Translations under genes and position numbers: made by a program | Shown here: one piece after another, positions 1 to 8,804 of the stretch | Numbering within the stretch: the stretch's first letter is position 1 | Layout of the letters: each line of letters begins with the position of its first letter | From: Promicromonospora panici | Lineage (GTDB): Bacteria > Actinomycetota > Actinomycetes > Actinomycetales > Cellulomonadaceae | Length of the DNA: 64,000 nucleotides | Direction of reading: 5' to 3' | NCBI RefSeq assembly: GCF_900608595.1 | Contig: NZ_UWYY01000007.1 | Span: 124,001-188,000 of the forward strand | The notes under the pieces: generated by a model | Databases searched by the model: none | The model's input: only the letters and a program-made list of their open reading frames with translations | Told to the model about the DNA's origin: nothing

Positions 1-1
1 C

Positions 2-967
2 CAGCTCAAGAACCTGGCCGATGCCGCCAAGGCGACCGGTGACGAGCGGGGTGCAGGTCAGATCATGGCGGACACCCTGATCGAGCGGATCACCGGACGC
101 GAGCCCGGCCACGCGGATGACGTGCCGGTGACGATCAACCTGCTGGTCTCGGACCAGACGCTGCTGGCGGGTGGTGACGAGCCCGCGATGGTGGTCGAGG
201 GCACGGCCGCGGGTGTGGGTACCGTGCCCGCGCCGGTGGCCCGCAACCTCGTCGCACAGGGGATCGACGCGGAGGCGGCGTGGCTGCGTGCGGTGTACGT
301 CGACCCCCACGGCCGACTCCTGGCGACGACGTCGACGTCGCGGTTCCACCCGCAGGGCCTGGCGCGGTTGCTGCGTGCCAGGGAGCAGGGGGTGTGTGCG
401 TCGTCGTGGTGTGACGCACCGGTGCGGCACATCGACCACATCACCCCGCATGCTGAGGGTGGTGCGACGAGCCTGGACAACGGGCAAGGCCTGTGTGCCC
501 GGTGTAATCACGCGAAGCAATCACCAGGGTGGTCACAGCAGGTGACCGAGATCGACGGCCGACACGCAGTGGAGACGGTCATGCCGACGGGGCACACGTC
601 TGTGTTTGTCGCGCCCGCACCACCACGGCCAGTCACCGACGCGGCCAAGGGGCACGAGCACGCGGGCCAGGAGTACGCAGGGCAGGAGCACACGTCGGCT
701 GCCCGGCTGCCCGACCCTGTGCGAGCAGAGACCCAGGACGGTGCCGGGCAATCGACACCGCCGTGGACCCCCGCGGTCGGCGTGAAGGGTCCCGCGCCGG
801 GGCGTGTCCCGCGTAGCCGGTACAGCATCGGGTGCAGCGTCCCGCGGCCCCCTGGGGCGATCGCGTACCGCCCACCGGGGCGGCGTGAGCAGGTCGGTCC
901 TGGGCGCCGGCCACGGTCCCGACCCGACCTCGCCTGGGCACACCCACCCGGGGCGCATACCCGCTGA
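2..967 (+). CDS. DUF222/HNH endonuclease domain protein, 5' end outside window
   Basis: The reading frame is already open at the left edge, so the start lies upstream. The visible part carries the end of the DUF222 region and a C-terminal HNH motif: HIDHITPHAEGG near residue 144 of the visible frame, followed by LCARCN, which supplies the His, Asn and Cys pairs of an HNH/zinc-finger nuclease. A diverged, Pro/Arg-rich tail of about 130 residues follows the HNH domain. The family is abundant and multicopy in Actinobacteria and is thought to act on DNA; the biological role is not established. A paralogue with the same core (QIMADTL, HNH block) sits at 55219-56701 but is frameshifted. The stop is followed directly by a strong hairpin. 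Confidence 0.85.
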   Translation, partial: QLKNLADAAKATGDERGAGQIMADTLIERITGREPGHADDVPVTINLLVSDQTLLAGGDEPAMVVEGTAAGVGTVPAPVARNLVAQGIDAEAAWLRAVYVDPHGRLLATTSTSRFHPQGLARLLRAREQGVCASSWCDAPVRHIDHITPHAEGGATSLDNGQGLCARCNHAKQSPGWSQQVTEIDGRHAVETVMPTGHTSVFVAPAPPRPVTDAAKGHEHAGQEYAGQEHTSAARLPDPVRAETQDGAGQSTPPWTPAVGVKGPAPGRVPRSRYSIGCSVPRPPGAIAYRPPGRREQVGPGRRPRSRPDLAWAHPPGAHTR

Positions 968-975
968 ACCAGGCA

Positions 976-1001
976 CCGCCGCGAGCTGACCCTCGCGGCG
1001 G
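976..1001 (+). terminator. Hairpin terminator after the HNH gene
   Basis: A perfect 10-bp inverted repeat, CCGCCGCGAG / CTCGCGGCGG, with a 6-nt loop begins 8 nt after the HNH stop codon. There is no U tract, as is usual for high-GC actinobacterial terminators. Confidence 0.7.
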
Positions 1002-1085
1002 CCACCGGCATGCCCTCGGGACCGGATGACCGTCCCCGCACCCAGATGCAAGACTGGGCGCCTACCCTCAATCAGGGAGGCGTCG

Positions 1086-2321
1086 ATGGACCCGTTCGTC
1101 CTGATCGGCGGCGGGCTGACCACAGCCCGCGCCGCAGAAGCCCTGCGAGTCGGCGGTTACGACGGCGACCTCGTGGTCGTCACGACCGAACCTCACCACC
1201 CGTACGAGCGCCCACCCCTGAGCAAGGACTACCTGCGCGGTGAGTCGGAGCGCGACGTCGTCTTCCCGCTGAACGAAGCCTGGTACGCCGAGCACGACGT
1301 AGTGGTCCGCGCCAGCGAGACGGTGGTCGGGCTGGACCCGGCCGGCCACACGCTGACGCTGTCCGACGGCGCCATGCTCACCTTCGCGAAGGCGCTCCTC
1401 GCTCCGGGGTCCACGCCGCGCGCGCTCGACGTGCCCGGCACCGACCTCGCCGGAGTGCACTATCTGCGCACTATCGACGACTCCGACCGGATCTCCAGCA
1501 CGCTGCTCGAGGCGTCCCTGGAGGGTGTGGGCCGGCTCGTGGTCGTCGGCGACGGGTGGATCGGGATGGAGGTGGCCGCCTCGGCGCGCACCCTCGGCCT
1601 GGACGTCACGGTGGTGGGCCGCGGCGCTCACCCGCTCGGTCACGCACTCGGGCCCGAGATGAGCGACTTTTACGCGGGCGTCCACGCAGAGCACGAGGTG
1701 CGCCTGGTGCGCAACGCGTCCGTCGCGCGGCTGCAGGGCGCCGACGGCCGCATCACCGGCGTCGACCTGTCGGACGGCACCTACGTCGGGGCCGACGTCG
1801 TGGTGATCGGGGTGGGCGCCGCGCCGAACGTCGGACTCGCCGAGGCCGCGGGGCTCGACCTGAGGCCCGCCGCCCAGGGCGGCGGCGTCGTCGTGGACGG
1901 CACGCTGGCGACGTCGCATCCCGACGTGTTCGCCGCAGGCGACATAGCGAGCATCCCGTCCCCCCACTACGGACGCCCGCTGAGGGTGGAGCACTGGGCC
2001 ATCGCGCGGGAGAGCGGCACCCACGCCGGCCGCGCCATGCTCGGTGTGCCCGACCCGTACGACAAGCTGCCGTATTTCTACAGCGACCAGTACGACGTCG
2101 GCATGGAGTACACCGGCTGGGTGGACGTCCATGCCGGATACGACGACGTGGTGGTCTCTGGCGACACCGGCAAGCGGGAGTTCGTAGCGTTCTGGCGCGT
2201 TGACGGCCAGGTCGTGGCGGGCATGGCCGTGAACGTGTGGGACCAGATGGAGCGCGTGGAAGAGCTGATCAGGTCCCGGCGGAAGTCGTCGACGGCGGAG
2301 CTGGAAGGCTTCGTGGTCTGA
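1086..2321 (+). CDS. FAD-dependent ferredoxin reductase-like oxidoreductase
   Basis: 411 aa. An N-terminal FAD-binding Rossmann motif (LIGGGLTTARAAEALR, residues about 6-20), a PPLSKDYLRG segment, a second dinucleotide-binding motif (VVVGDGWIGMEVAASAR, about 155-171) and the C-terminal FAD motif VFAAGDIA identify the rhodocoxin/putidaredoxin reductase (AIF-like) family. Such enzymes pass electrons from NAD(P)H to a small ferredoxin, usually for a cytochrome P450 or dioxygenase. No partner ferredoxin or oxygenase lies next to it, so the partner is unknown. The ATG at 1086 is chosen because AGGGAGG lies 6 nt upstream and the family starts here; an upstream in-frame ATG (1026) has no ribosome site. 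It is a single-gene unit ending 24 nt before a convergent gene. Confidence 0.85.
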   Translation: MDPFVLIGGGLTTARAAEALRVGGYDGDLVVVTTEPHHPYERPPLSKDYLRGESERDVVFPLNEAWYAEHDVVVRASETVVGLDPAGHTLTLSDGAMLTFAKALLAPGSTPRALDVPGTDLAGVHYLRTIDDSDRISSTLLEASLEGVGRLVVVGDGWIGMEVAASARTLGLDVTVVGRGAHPLGHALGPEMSDFYAGVHAEHEVRLVRNASVARLQGADGRITGVDLSDGTYVGADVVVIGVGAAPNVGLAEAAGLDLRPAAQGGGVVVDGTLATSHPDVFAAGDIASIPSPHYGRPLRVEHWAIARESGTHAGRAMLGVPDPYDKLPYFYSDQYDVGMEYTGWVDVHAGYDDVVVSGDTGKREFVAFWRVDGQVVAGMAVNVWDQMERVEELIRSRRKSSTAELEGFVV

Positions 2322-2345
2322 CCCCGCCGACGCCGCTGACTCCGT

Positions 2346-2708
2346 TCAGACGGCGAACAGCAGACCCGCGCTGACCAGCATGACCATCGCGGTCGCGAAG
2401 TGGATCCCGAAGGCGACCGCCTTGGTGCCGCCGTGGCGCAGCACGATCAGGGTGTCGCCGAGCGGCGCCAGCGTCACCGCGAGCATGTACCAGGCCTCGG
2501 CGTGGGCGCCCGCGAAGACGAGGACCGCCAGGCCCGCGACGCCGAAGGTGGCGTCCCGGACGCCCTTGATCTCGAGGTAGGCGCGGTCCTGCGTGGCGGG
2601 CACGCCGTAGCCCGCCGCGGCGGAGTAGGGCCTGAACATGAAGTTCACCCCGATGTACACGATGAAGAGGTTGAGGACCACGGCCAGGGCGTACGCGACG
2701 ACAGTCAT
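2346..2708 (-). CDS. DUF4267 family small membrane protein
   Basis: 120 aa, almost entirely hydrophobic, with about four predicted membrane segments (one at residues 3-22, others around 45-65, 68-85 and 98-118). The pattern and length match the DUF4267 integral membrane family, whose function is unknown. The start has a good ribosome site (AAGGAGA). It is divergent from a TetR regulator at 2796, with palindromic CTAGC-type sites filling the shared 87-nt intergenic region, so it is the probable target of that regulator. It may deal with a small hydrophobic compound sensed by the regulator, but this is inference from context. Confidence 0.7.
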   Translation of the reverse strand: MTVVAYALAVVLNLFIVYIGVNFMFRPYSAAAGYGVPATQDRAYLEIKGVRDATFGVAGLAVLVFAGAHAEAWYMLAVTLAPLGDTLIVLRHGGTKAVAFGIHFATAMVMLVSAGLLFAV

Positions 2709-2720
2709 GCCACATCTCCT

Positions 2721-2785
2721 TGCTAGCGCTGATAGGTGATATAGCGACGCTAGCATAGCGGAGGCAGATTGCCTAGCAATGCTAG
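2721..2785. promoter_or_regulatory. Divergent promoter region with repeated CTAGC palindromes (TetR operators)
   Basis: Three related dyads lie between the divergent DUF4267 and TetR genes: GCTAGC at 2722-2727, CGCTAGCATAGCG (5-bp arms) at 2748-2760 and the perfect CTAGCAATGCTAG at 2773-2785, which ends 10 nt before the TetR ATG. TetR proteins usually bind such dyads in their own divergent promoter, so autoregulation and repression of DUF4267 are likely. Confidence 0.6.
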
Positions 2786-2795
2786 AATTCTCGTC

Positions 2796-3377
2796 ATGAC
2801 GACTCAGACGCGCCGGGAGCGCGAGCGTGCGCAGCGCGAGCAGCAGATCGTTGCGGCGGCCCGGGAACTGGCGGAGACAGAGGGCTGGGAGGCAGTCACG
2901 ACCCGGCGCCTCGCCGCCGAGATCGAGTACAGCCAGCCAGTCCTGTACAGCCACTTCAAGGGCAAGAGCGCCATCATGACGGCGGTCGCGGTCCAGGGCT
3001 TCGAAGAGCTGGCCGACGAAGTGCGCGCCGCACGAACGGCTGCCCGCGGAACCCGCGATGCCCTCGCCGCTGTCGCGACCGCCTACACGGACTTCGCCCG
3101 GAAGCGCCCGGCGCTCTACGACGCCATGTTCACCCATGCGGTCGACCTGTCGTTCGCCAGCCCCAATACCCCCGCCCATCTGCGCAACGGGTTCGACGAG
3201 ATCCTGCAGGCTGTCGAGCCGCTCGCCGCGGACGACGACCCCGGCATCCTCACCGAGACCTTCTGGGCGAGCCTGCACGGACTGGCCATGCTCGAGCGCA
3301 GCGGCCGGCTGCCCGCCGACCTGCGCGGTCATCGGTTGGATCTGCTGATCGGTCGCTTCGCACCCGAGGCAACCTGA
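2796..3377 (+). CDS. TetR family transcriptional regulator
   Basis: 193 aa. The N-terminal TetR helix-turn-helix is clear at residues about 15-60 (AARELAETEGWEAVTTRRLA ... YSHFKGKSAIM), with YSHF at the recognition-helix end. The C-terminal part has the WHG-type shape (residues 80-180, including SLHGLAML), a ligand-binding domain found in many TetR proteins. It is divergent from the DUF4267 gene and its ATG sits just after a perfect palindrome, so it probably represses both units. The ligand is unknown. Its stop is only 8 nt from the convergent stop of the allophanate hydrolase gene. Confidence 0.85.
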   Translation: MTTQTRRERERAQREQQIVAAARELAETEGWEAVTTRRLAAEIEYSQPVLYSHFKGKSAIMTAVAVQGFEELADEVRAARTAARGTRDALAAVATAYTDFARKRPALYDAMFTHAVDLSFASPNTPAHLRNGFDEILQAVEPLAADDDPGILTETFWASLHGLAMLERSGRLPADLRGHRLDLLIGRFAPEAT

Positions 3378-3384
3378 GGCGGCG

Positions 3385-5139
3385 CTAACGCCCGGGCGCA
3401 GGCAATTCGGCGTCCGCCGCGAGGTGCGCCAGCCAGCCGCCGGACGCCGTGATGTCGCGTGCCCCGTCGAGAGCCGCCGGTTCGCACAGGAAGCCGGAAA
3501 CTTCTGAGCCGTCGGCCAGCAGCACCTTGCCGATGGTCATCGGCGCCGGAACCGATGCGACGAACTCGCCGAACCCAGCTGTCGGCAGCTCCCATACCTC
3601 GGCCTCGATCGGGGCGCCGCCGTCGGCCACGCGGACCAGGCCCGGCTTGGCCGGGGTGGTTTCCAGGGCGAAGAGCCGGTACCCAGGCGCGGTGGTAGTG
3701 GAAGCGACCAGCCGGCCGCCGCGGTCGACGAGCTGATGGTTGAGTGGCTGCCCGCTCAGGTGCGCCCCGACCACGGCGAGCGGGACCGACGCGAGCCGCA
3801 CCGACCCAGGCCGCGCTGACCCCGGCCGCTGCAGCTCGGAACTCTCCGCGAGAAGCTCAGCAACACCCGCGAGCAAGCCGTCGCTGAACGCCGGCCCGAC
3901 GAGCTGCACCCCGAACGGCAGGCCGTCCGCCTCCCCCGCCGGAACTGCCAGCGCGGCCATGTCCAGGAGGTTCGCGAAGTTGGTGAACCGGCCCAGGTCG
4001 GAGTTCACGCCCACCGGGTCGGCCGCGACCTCGGCGAGGGTGGGGTGCCGTGTCGTCGTCGGGAGCAGCAGCACGTCAGTGCCCGCGAGCGCCGTACGCG
4101 CGGCCAGGCCGAGCTCGTCGAGCCGGGCCATGTCCGCGAAGAGCTCGTGCGCCAGGGGCGCTGCCGCCTTGCCGATGATCGCGCCGACCACGGGGTCGAC
4201 GTCGTCGGGGTGGCTTGCGACGAACTCGCCGACTGCGGCATACCGCTCGGCGACGAAGGCCCCCTCGTAGAGCAGTCGCGCGGCGGCCAGCAGGGGCGCG
4301 ATGTCGACGCGACGCACCCGCGCGCCCGCACGGATCAGCCGGTCGACGGCAGCTTCGAAGGCCTCCGACCAGCCAGGGGCGAGCGGGCCCAGCGCTTCCG
4401 GTGCCGGGACCGCGACGACGGGCGGGCCACCGTCACCGCTACCGCGACGCACCGCATCCCAGCTCGAAGGCAGGTCCCGAGCGAGGGGGTCGACGCCGTC
4501 CGGCCCGGCCAGGCTCAACAGGGCCAAGCGCGCATTTGCCAGATCCCTGGCCAGCACCGTCACGCAGTCGAGCGAGCGGCACGCGGGCACAACGCCGGTC
4601 GCGGGCACCGCGCCGCGCGTCGCCTTGATCCCGACGAGCCCGTGCAGCGCCGCCGGCACCCGGCCCGACCCGGCAGTGTCCGTGCCGAGCGCGACATCGA
4701 CGATGCCCAGCGCCACCGCGACGGCGGAGCCGCTCGACGACCCGCCCGAGATCCGGTCCGGCGCCGTCGCATGCCGCACCGCGCCGTACGGGCTGCGCGT
4801 ACCCACGAGGCCCGTCGCGAACTGGTCGAGGTTGGTGGTGCCGAGCACCAGCGCACCCGCCGCGCGCAGGCGGGCGACCGCGGTCGCGTCCCGGTCGGGC
4901 GCGTAGGCGAACGCCGGGCACCCCGCCGTCGTCGGCAGCCCGGCGACGGCGATGTTGCCCTTCACCGCCGCGAGCAGCCCGGCCAGCGGCAGCTCCTCCC
5001 CCGCCTCGATCCTCCGCGTGATCTCCGCGGCCTCGGCGAGGACGTCGGCGCGCGGGCGCAGGTCGATCCACACCTCTGGCCGGTCCACCTCGGCGACCCG
5101 GGCATACGCGGCCTCGACCCGCTCGACGAGCGCGCTCAC
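3385..5139 (-). CDS. atzF: Allophanate hydrolase
   Basis: 584 aa. Residues 1-440 form an amidase-signature domain with the Ser-cisSer-Lys triad visible: Lys60 (AAVKGN), Ser134/135 in SGGSSSGS, and nucleophile Ser158 in DTAGSGR. The remaining ~140 residues match the allophanate hydrolase C-terminal domain. The enzyme cleaves allophanate to two ammonia and two CO2. It starts with GTG overlapping the carboxylase stop (GTGA), so it is translationally coupled as the last gene of the operon. In both the urea carboxylase and the guanidine carboxylase route this enzyme performs the final step. Confidence 0.92.
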   Translation of the reverse strand: MSALVERVEAAYARVAEVDRPEVWIDLRPRADVLAEAAEITRRIEAGEELPLAGLLAAVKGNIAVAGLPTTAGCPAFAYAPDRDATAVARLRAAGALVLGTTNLDQFATGLVGTRSPYGAVRHATAPDRISGGSSSGSAVAVALGIVDVALGTDTAGSGRVPAALHGLVGIKATRGAVPATGVVPACRSLDCVTVLARDLANARLALLSLAGPDGVDPLARDLPSSWDAVRRGSGDGGPPVVAVPAPEALGPLAPGWSEAFEAAVDRLIRAGARVRRVDIAPLLAAARLLYEGAFVAERYAAVGEFVASHPDDVDPVVGAIIGKAAAPLAHELFADMARLDELGLAARTALAGTDVLLLPTTTRHPTLAEVAADPVGVNSDLGRFTNFANLLDMAALAVPAGEADGLPFGVQLVGPAFSDGLLAGVAELLAESSELQRPGSARPGSVRLASVPLAVVGAHLSGQPLNHQLVDRGGRLVASTTTAPGYRLFALETTPAKPGLVRVADGGAPIEAEVWELPTAGFGEFVASVPAPMTIGKVLLADGSEVSGFLCEPAALDGARDITASGGWLAHLAADAELPAPGR

Positions 5140-8100
5140 GCCGCCATCTCCCCTGCCACGACCACGAGCACCCGTCCCGGCCCCACCTGCTCGCCGGTCT
5201 CGACGTGCACGGAGCTGACGACGCCGTGCGCCGTCGCGGTGACCGGTGCTTCCATCTTCATGGCCTCCAGGGTGATGAGGGTGTCGCCGGGCGCTACCGC
5301 GTCGCCCGGCTCGACGTCGACGCGGAACACCGTGCCGACGAAAGGCGCCTCGACGCCGTGCGCGCCCGGTGGGACCGGCACGCCGACGGCGGCTGGCGCG
5401 GCCACCGGCTCCGGCCGCGGCTCGAACTCCCCCGCCGCGGCCCAGGCATCACGCTCGGCCTGGAACGCGGCGGCCTGCCGCTCGCGGAACCCGGCGATCG
5501 GGCCGGCATTCTCCTCGAGGAACCGCTGGTACTCGGCGAGAGCGAACTCGCCCTCCTCCACCCGCAGCTCGAGGCGGCCCGCGGCGGCCTGGTCGCGCAG
5601 GCCCGAGAGTCCCTCGGACGACACCGGGTACCAGCGGATCCGGTCGAAGAACCGCAGCAGCCACGGGGTTCCCTGCCGGAACGAGCCGCGCTGCGCGTGC
5701 GTGGACCAGACCTGCGTGGTGCGGCCCACGAACTGGTACCCACCCGGCCCTTCCATCCCGTAGATGCACAGGTAGGCGCCGCCGATGCCCACGGCGTTCT
5801 GGGGCGTCCAGGTGCGCGCCGGGTTGTACTTGGTGGTCACGAGCCGGTGCCGCGGGTCGAGCGGGGTCGCCACCGGCGCGCCGAGGTACACGTCGCCCAG
5901 GCCCAGCACCAGGTACTCGGCGTCGAAGACGGTCTGGTAGACGTCCTCGACCGTGTCCAGCCCGTTGATCCGGCGGATGAACTCGATGTTCCACGGGCAC
6001 CACGGGGCGTCGTCGCGCACGCCGGCCATGTACCGGCGGATGGCCTCGCGCGTGGCCGGGTCGTCCCACGACAGCGGCAGCCACACGGTGCGCGACGGCA
6101 CGACGAGCTCGGCGGTGGGTGGCAGCGCGTCGTCGACCTCTTGGACCAGGTCGAGCGCCTGCCGCAGGGTGAGCACCGCCGGGTCGAGGTGCACCTGCAG
6201 CGACCGGATGCCGGGCGTCAGGTCGAGAACGCCCGCGGCCCGCAGCGCACGGCTCACCGCCCGGTCGTACGTGCTCGCGGCGTCACGCGGCACGCCGAGC
6301 CGTTCGTACAGGCCCTCGGCCAGGGCATGCACCCGGATGCGGGAGGCGACGTCGAGCTGCATGGGCCCGTACTCGACGAGCAGGTTGTCGTCGCCGCTGC
6401 GCCGGTACGTGGCCTCGGGCGACACCTGCGTGCCGCCCTCGGTGACGGCCGGGACCCGGTCGAGCACGCCGCCGTCGGACACGGCGTCACGATCCGCGGC
6501 AGCCTGCCGCAGCGGTGCGGCGCGCAGGTCGTCCGCCTGCGTCTCGCTCACGGGGATGAACCGGACCGTGTCGCCCGGCCGGAGCTGGCCGAGCTTCCAC
6601 AGGTGCCCCACCGCGACGGTCGCCGGGCAGGTGAACCCGCCCAGGCTGGGCCCGTCGGGGCCGAGGAGGATCGGGAGGTCCCCCGTGTAGTCCACGGCCC
6701 CGACGGCGTACGGCGTGTCGTGGATGTTCGACGGGTGCAGACCGGCCTCACCCCCGTCGGACCGCGCCCACGTGGGCCTCGGACCCACGAGCCGCACTCC
6801 GGTGCGCGCCGAGTTGAAGTGCACCTCCCAGTCCGTGGCGTAGAACTCAGCCATGTCGTCGACCGTGAAGAACTCCGGCGCCGCGTGCGGCCCCTCCAGG
6901 GCCGCGACCTCCCACCGGTCGGGAAACTCCGGCCGTTCCTCCGGCGGCACAGCCATCGTCTGCCCGACGCCGGACGGGCCGCCCAGGCGCACCACGTCAC
7001 CAGTGCGCAGCGGCGCCCCGGTGGTGCCGCCGATCTCGCCCAGGTCGAACGTCGCCGCCGAGCCCAGGATCTGTGGGGCGTCGAGCCCGCCCGCCACCAG
7101 CACGTAGGTGCGCATGCCGCGGGCAGGGGCGCCGACGTCGAGCACGGCGCCCGGCCCCAGGAAGAGCGGCTCCCACTGGGGCGCTGCGACGCCGTCAACG
7201 GTCACCGGCGCGGGCGCGCCCGTGACCATGACCGTCGCGCCGGTGCGGAACCGCAGCGCCGGGCCGTGGAGCGTGCACTCCAGGCCGGGCGCACCCTCGG
7301 GGTTGCCCAGGGCCCGGTTGCCGAGGCGGAACGACAGGTCGTCCATCGGCCCCGACGGCGGGATGCCCACGTGCCACAGCCCCGTGCGGCCCGGCCAGTC
7401 CTGGATGGTGGTCAGCATGCCGGGGCGCATCATCTCGAACCGCGGCGAGGCATCCTCGACGTGCGCCAGCGTCCCCGTGTCGTGGCGCGCGGCGACGACG
7501 TCGGGGTGGTCCGGCAACGCGGCGAGCAGGCCCAGGTTGGTGGCCACGCCGTCGATCCGGGAGCCGTCGAGGCCACGGGCGAGCGCGGCCCACGCCTGCT
7601 CGCGGTCCTTGCCCCGGGCGATCACCTTGGCGAGCAGCGGGTCGTAGTGGGCCGAGACGGTGGTGCCGGCCTCGACCCAGGTGTCTACGCGGACGTCTGC
7701 CGGGAACGCGGCGTGCGTGACCGTCCCTGCGCTGGGGGCGTTGTCCCGGTCGGGGTTCTCCGCGTAGACGCGGGCCTCGACCGCGGCGCCGCGGGGGGCA
7801 CGCGGGGCGGCGAGCCACTCGCGCACCATGCCGGTGTCGCCGCCGGCGAGCCGCAACATCCAGGCGACGAGGTCGACGTCGTACACGGCCTCGGTGACGG
7901 GGTGCTCCACCTGGAGGCGCGTGTTGACCTCCAGGAACGAGGCCTCCTCGCGCTCGGCGTCGTAGACGTACTCGACCGTGCCCGCCGAGCGGTAGCCCAC
8001 GGAAGCGGCGAGGTCACGCGCGGCGTCGGCGATCCGGGTGCGAACGGCGTCCGGGAGGTGCGGCGCGGGCGCCTCCTCGACGACCTTCTGGTTCCGGCGC

Positions 8101-8804
8101 TGCAGGGAACAGTCCCGGTCGCCCAGCGTGACGACGCTGCCCGTGCCGTCGCCGAACACCTGCACCTCGATGTGGCGAGCGCGTTCGACGAGCCGTTCCA
8201 GGAAGACGTCGGCCGTGCCGAACCCCGCCGCCGCCGTCCGGCGCACCGCGTCCCAGGCGGCGACCAGCTCGTCGGCGTCCCGGCAGGCACGCATCCCGAT
8301 CCCACCGCCGCCGGCGGTGGCCTTCAGCATCACCGGGAAGCCGATCCGCTCGGCCTCCGCCACGGCATGGTCGACGTCGGCGAGCAGGCCGGTCCCGGCG
8401 AGCAGCGGGACCTCGGCGGCGAGCGCGGCGGCCCGCGCGGTGTGCTTGGCGCCGAACAGCTCCAGGTGCTCCGGAGTCGGGCCGGCGAACGCGAGCCCGG
8501 CCGCCTCGACCTGGCGGGCAAAGCCCGCGTTCTCCGACAGGAAGCCGTACCCGGGATGGATCGCGCCCGCGCCGGTACGCAGCGCGGCCTCCACCACCAG
8601 GTCGCCGCGCAGGTAGCTCTGCGCTGCGGGGGCGGGCCCCAGGGGAACGGCCTCGTCGGCCAGGTGCACGTGCAGGGCCCCGGCGTCGGCCGCCGAGTGG
8701 ACCGCCACCGTGCCCAGGCCGAGGGCGCGCGCCGTCCGGATGATCCGAACGGCGATCTCGCCACGGTTGGCGACGAGCAGCCTGTCGTAGGACAGCCCCG
8801 TCAT
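5136..8804 (-). CDS. Biotin-dependent urea/guanidine carboxylase
   Basis: 1222 aa, the normal length for a single-chain urea carboxylase. Domain order: biotin carboxylase (1 to about 450, starting RLLVANRGEIAVRI, with the ATP-grasp glycine loop KATAGGGGIGMR), KipA/AHS2 carboxyltransferase half (from about 470), KipI/AHS1 half (from about 800), and a biotinyl carrier domain with LEAMKM (biotin Lys about 1183). It carboxylates urea to allophanate or, in operons with two DUF1989 subunits as here, guanidine to carboxyguanidine. The context favours guanidine; the active-site residues that set substrate choice were not compared. ATG at 8804 overlaps the upstream stop (ATGA). Confidence 0.9.
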   Translation of the reverse strand: MTGLSYDRLLVANRGEIAVRIIRTARALGLGTVAVHSAADAGALHVHLADEAVPLGPAPAAQSYLRGDLVVEAALRTGAGAIHPGYGFLSENAGFARQVEAAGLAFAGPTPEHLELFGAKHTARAAALAAEVPLLAGTGLLADVDHAVAEAERIGFPVMLKATAGGGGIGMRACRDADELVAAWDAVRRTAAAGFGTADVFLERLVERARHIEVQVFGDGTGSVVTLGDRDCSLQRRNQKVVEEAPAPHLPDAVRTRIADAARDLAASVGYRSAGTVEYVYDAEREEASFLEVNTRLQVEHPVTEAVYDVDLVAWMLRLAGGDTGMVREWLAAPRAPRGAAVEARVYAENPDRDNAPSAGTVTHAAFPADVRVDTWVEAGTTVSAHYDPLLAKVIARGKDREQAWAALARGLDGSRIDGVATNLGLLAALPDHPDVVAARHDTGTLAHVEDASPRFEMMRPGMLTTIQDWPGRTGLWHVGIPPSGPMDDLSFRLGNRALGNPEGAPGLECTLHGPALRFRTGATVMVTGAPAPVTVDGVAAPQWEPLFLGPGAVLDVGAPARGMRTYVLVAGGLDAPQILGSAATFDLGEIGGTTGAPLRTGDVVRLGGPSGVGQTMAVPPEERPEFPDRWEVAALEGPHAAPEFFTVDDMAEFYATDWEVHFNSARTGVRLVGPRPTWARSDGGEAGLHPSNIHDTPYAVGAVDYTGDLPILLGPDGPSLGGFTCPATVAVGHLWKLGQLRPGDTVRFIPVSETQADDLRAAPLRQAAADRDAVSDGGVLDRVPAVTEGGTQVSPEATYRRSGDDNLLVEYGPMQLDVASRIRVHALAEGLYERLGVPRDAASTYDRAVSRALRAAGVLDLTPGIRSLQVHLDPAVLTLRQALDLVQEVDDALPPTAELVVPSRTVWLPLSWDDPATREAIRRYMAGVRDDAPWCPWNIEFIRRINGLDTVEDVYQTVFDAEYLVLGLGDVYLGAPVATPLDPRHRLVTTKYNPARTWTPQNAVGIGGAYLCIYGMEGPGGYQFVGRTTQVWSTHAQRGSFRQGTPWLLRFFDRIRWYPVSSEGLSGLRDQAAAGRLELRVEEGEFALAEYQRFLEENAGPIAGFRERQAAAFQAERDAWAAAGEFEPRPEPVAAPAAVGVPVPPGAHGVEAPFVGTVFRVDVEPGDAVAPGDTLITLEAMKMEAPVTATAHGVVSSVHVETGEQVGPGRVLVVVAGEMAA

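Noticed and set aside
1..967. Group II intron or intein homing endonuclease because of the HNH motif.
   Set aside because: The DUF222 context and stand-alone gene layout match the multicopy actinobacterial family; there is no reverse transcriptase or host gene interruption.
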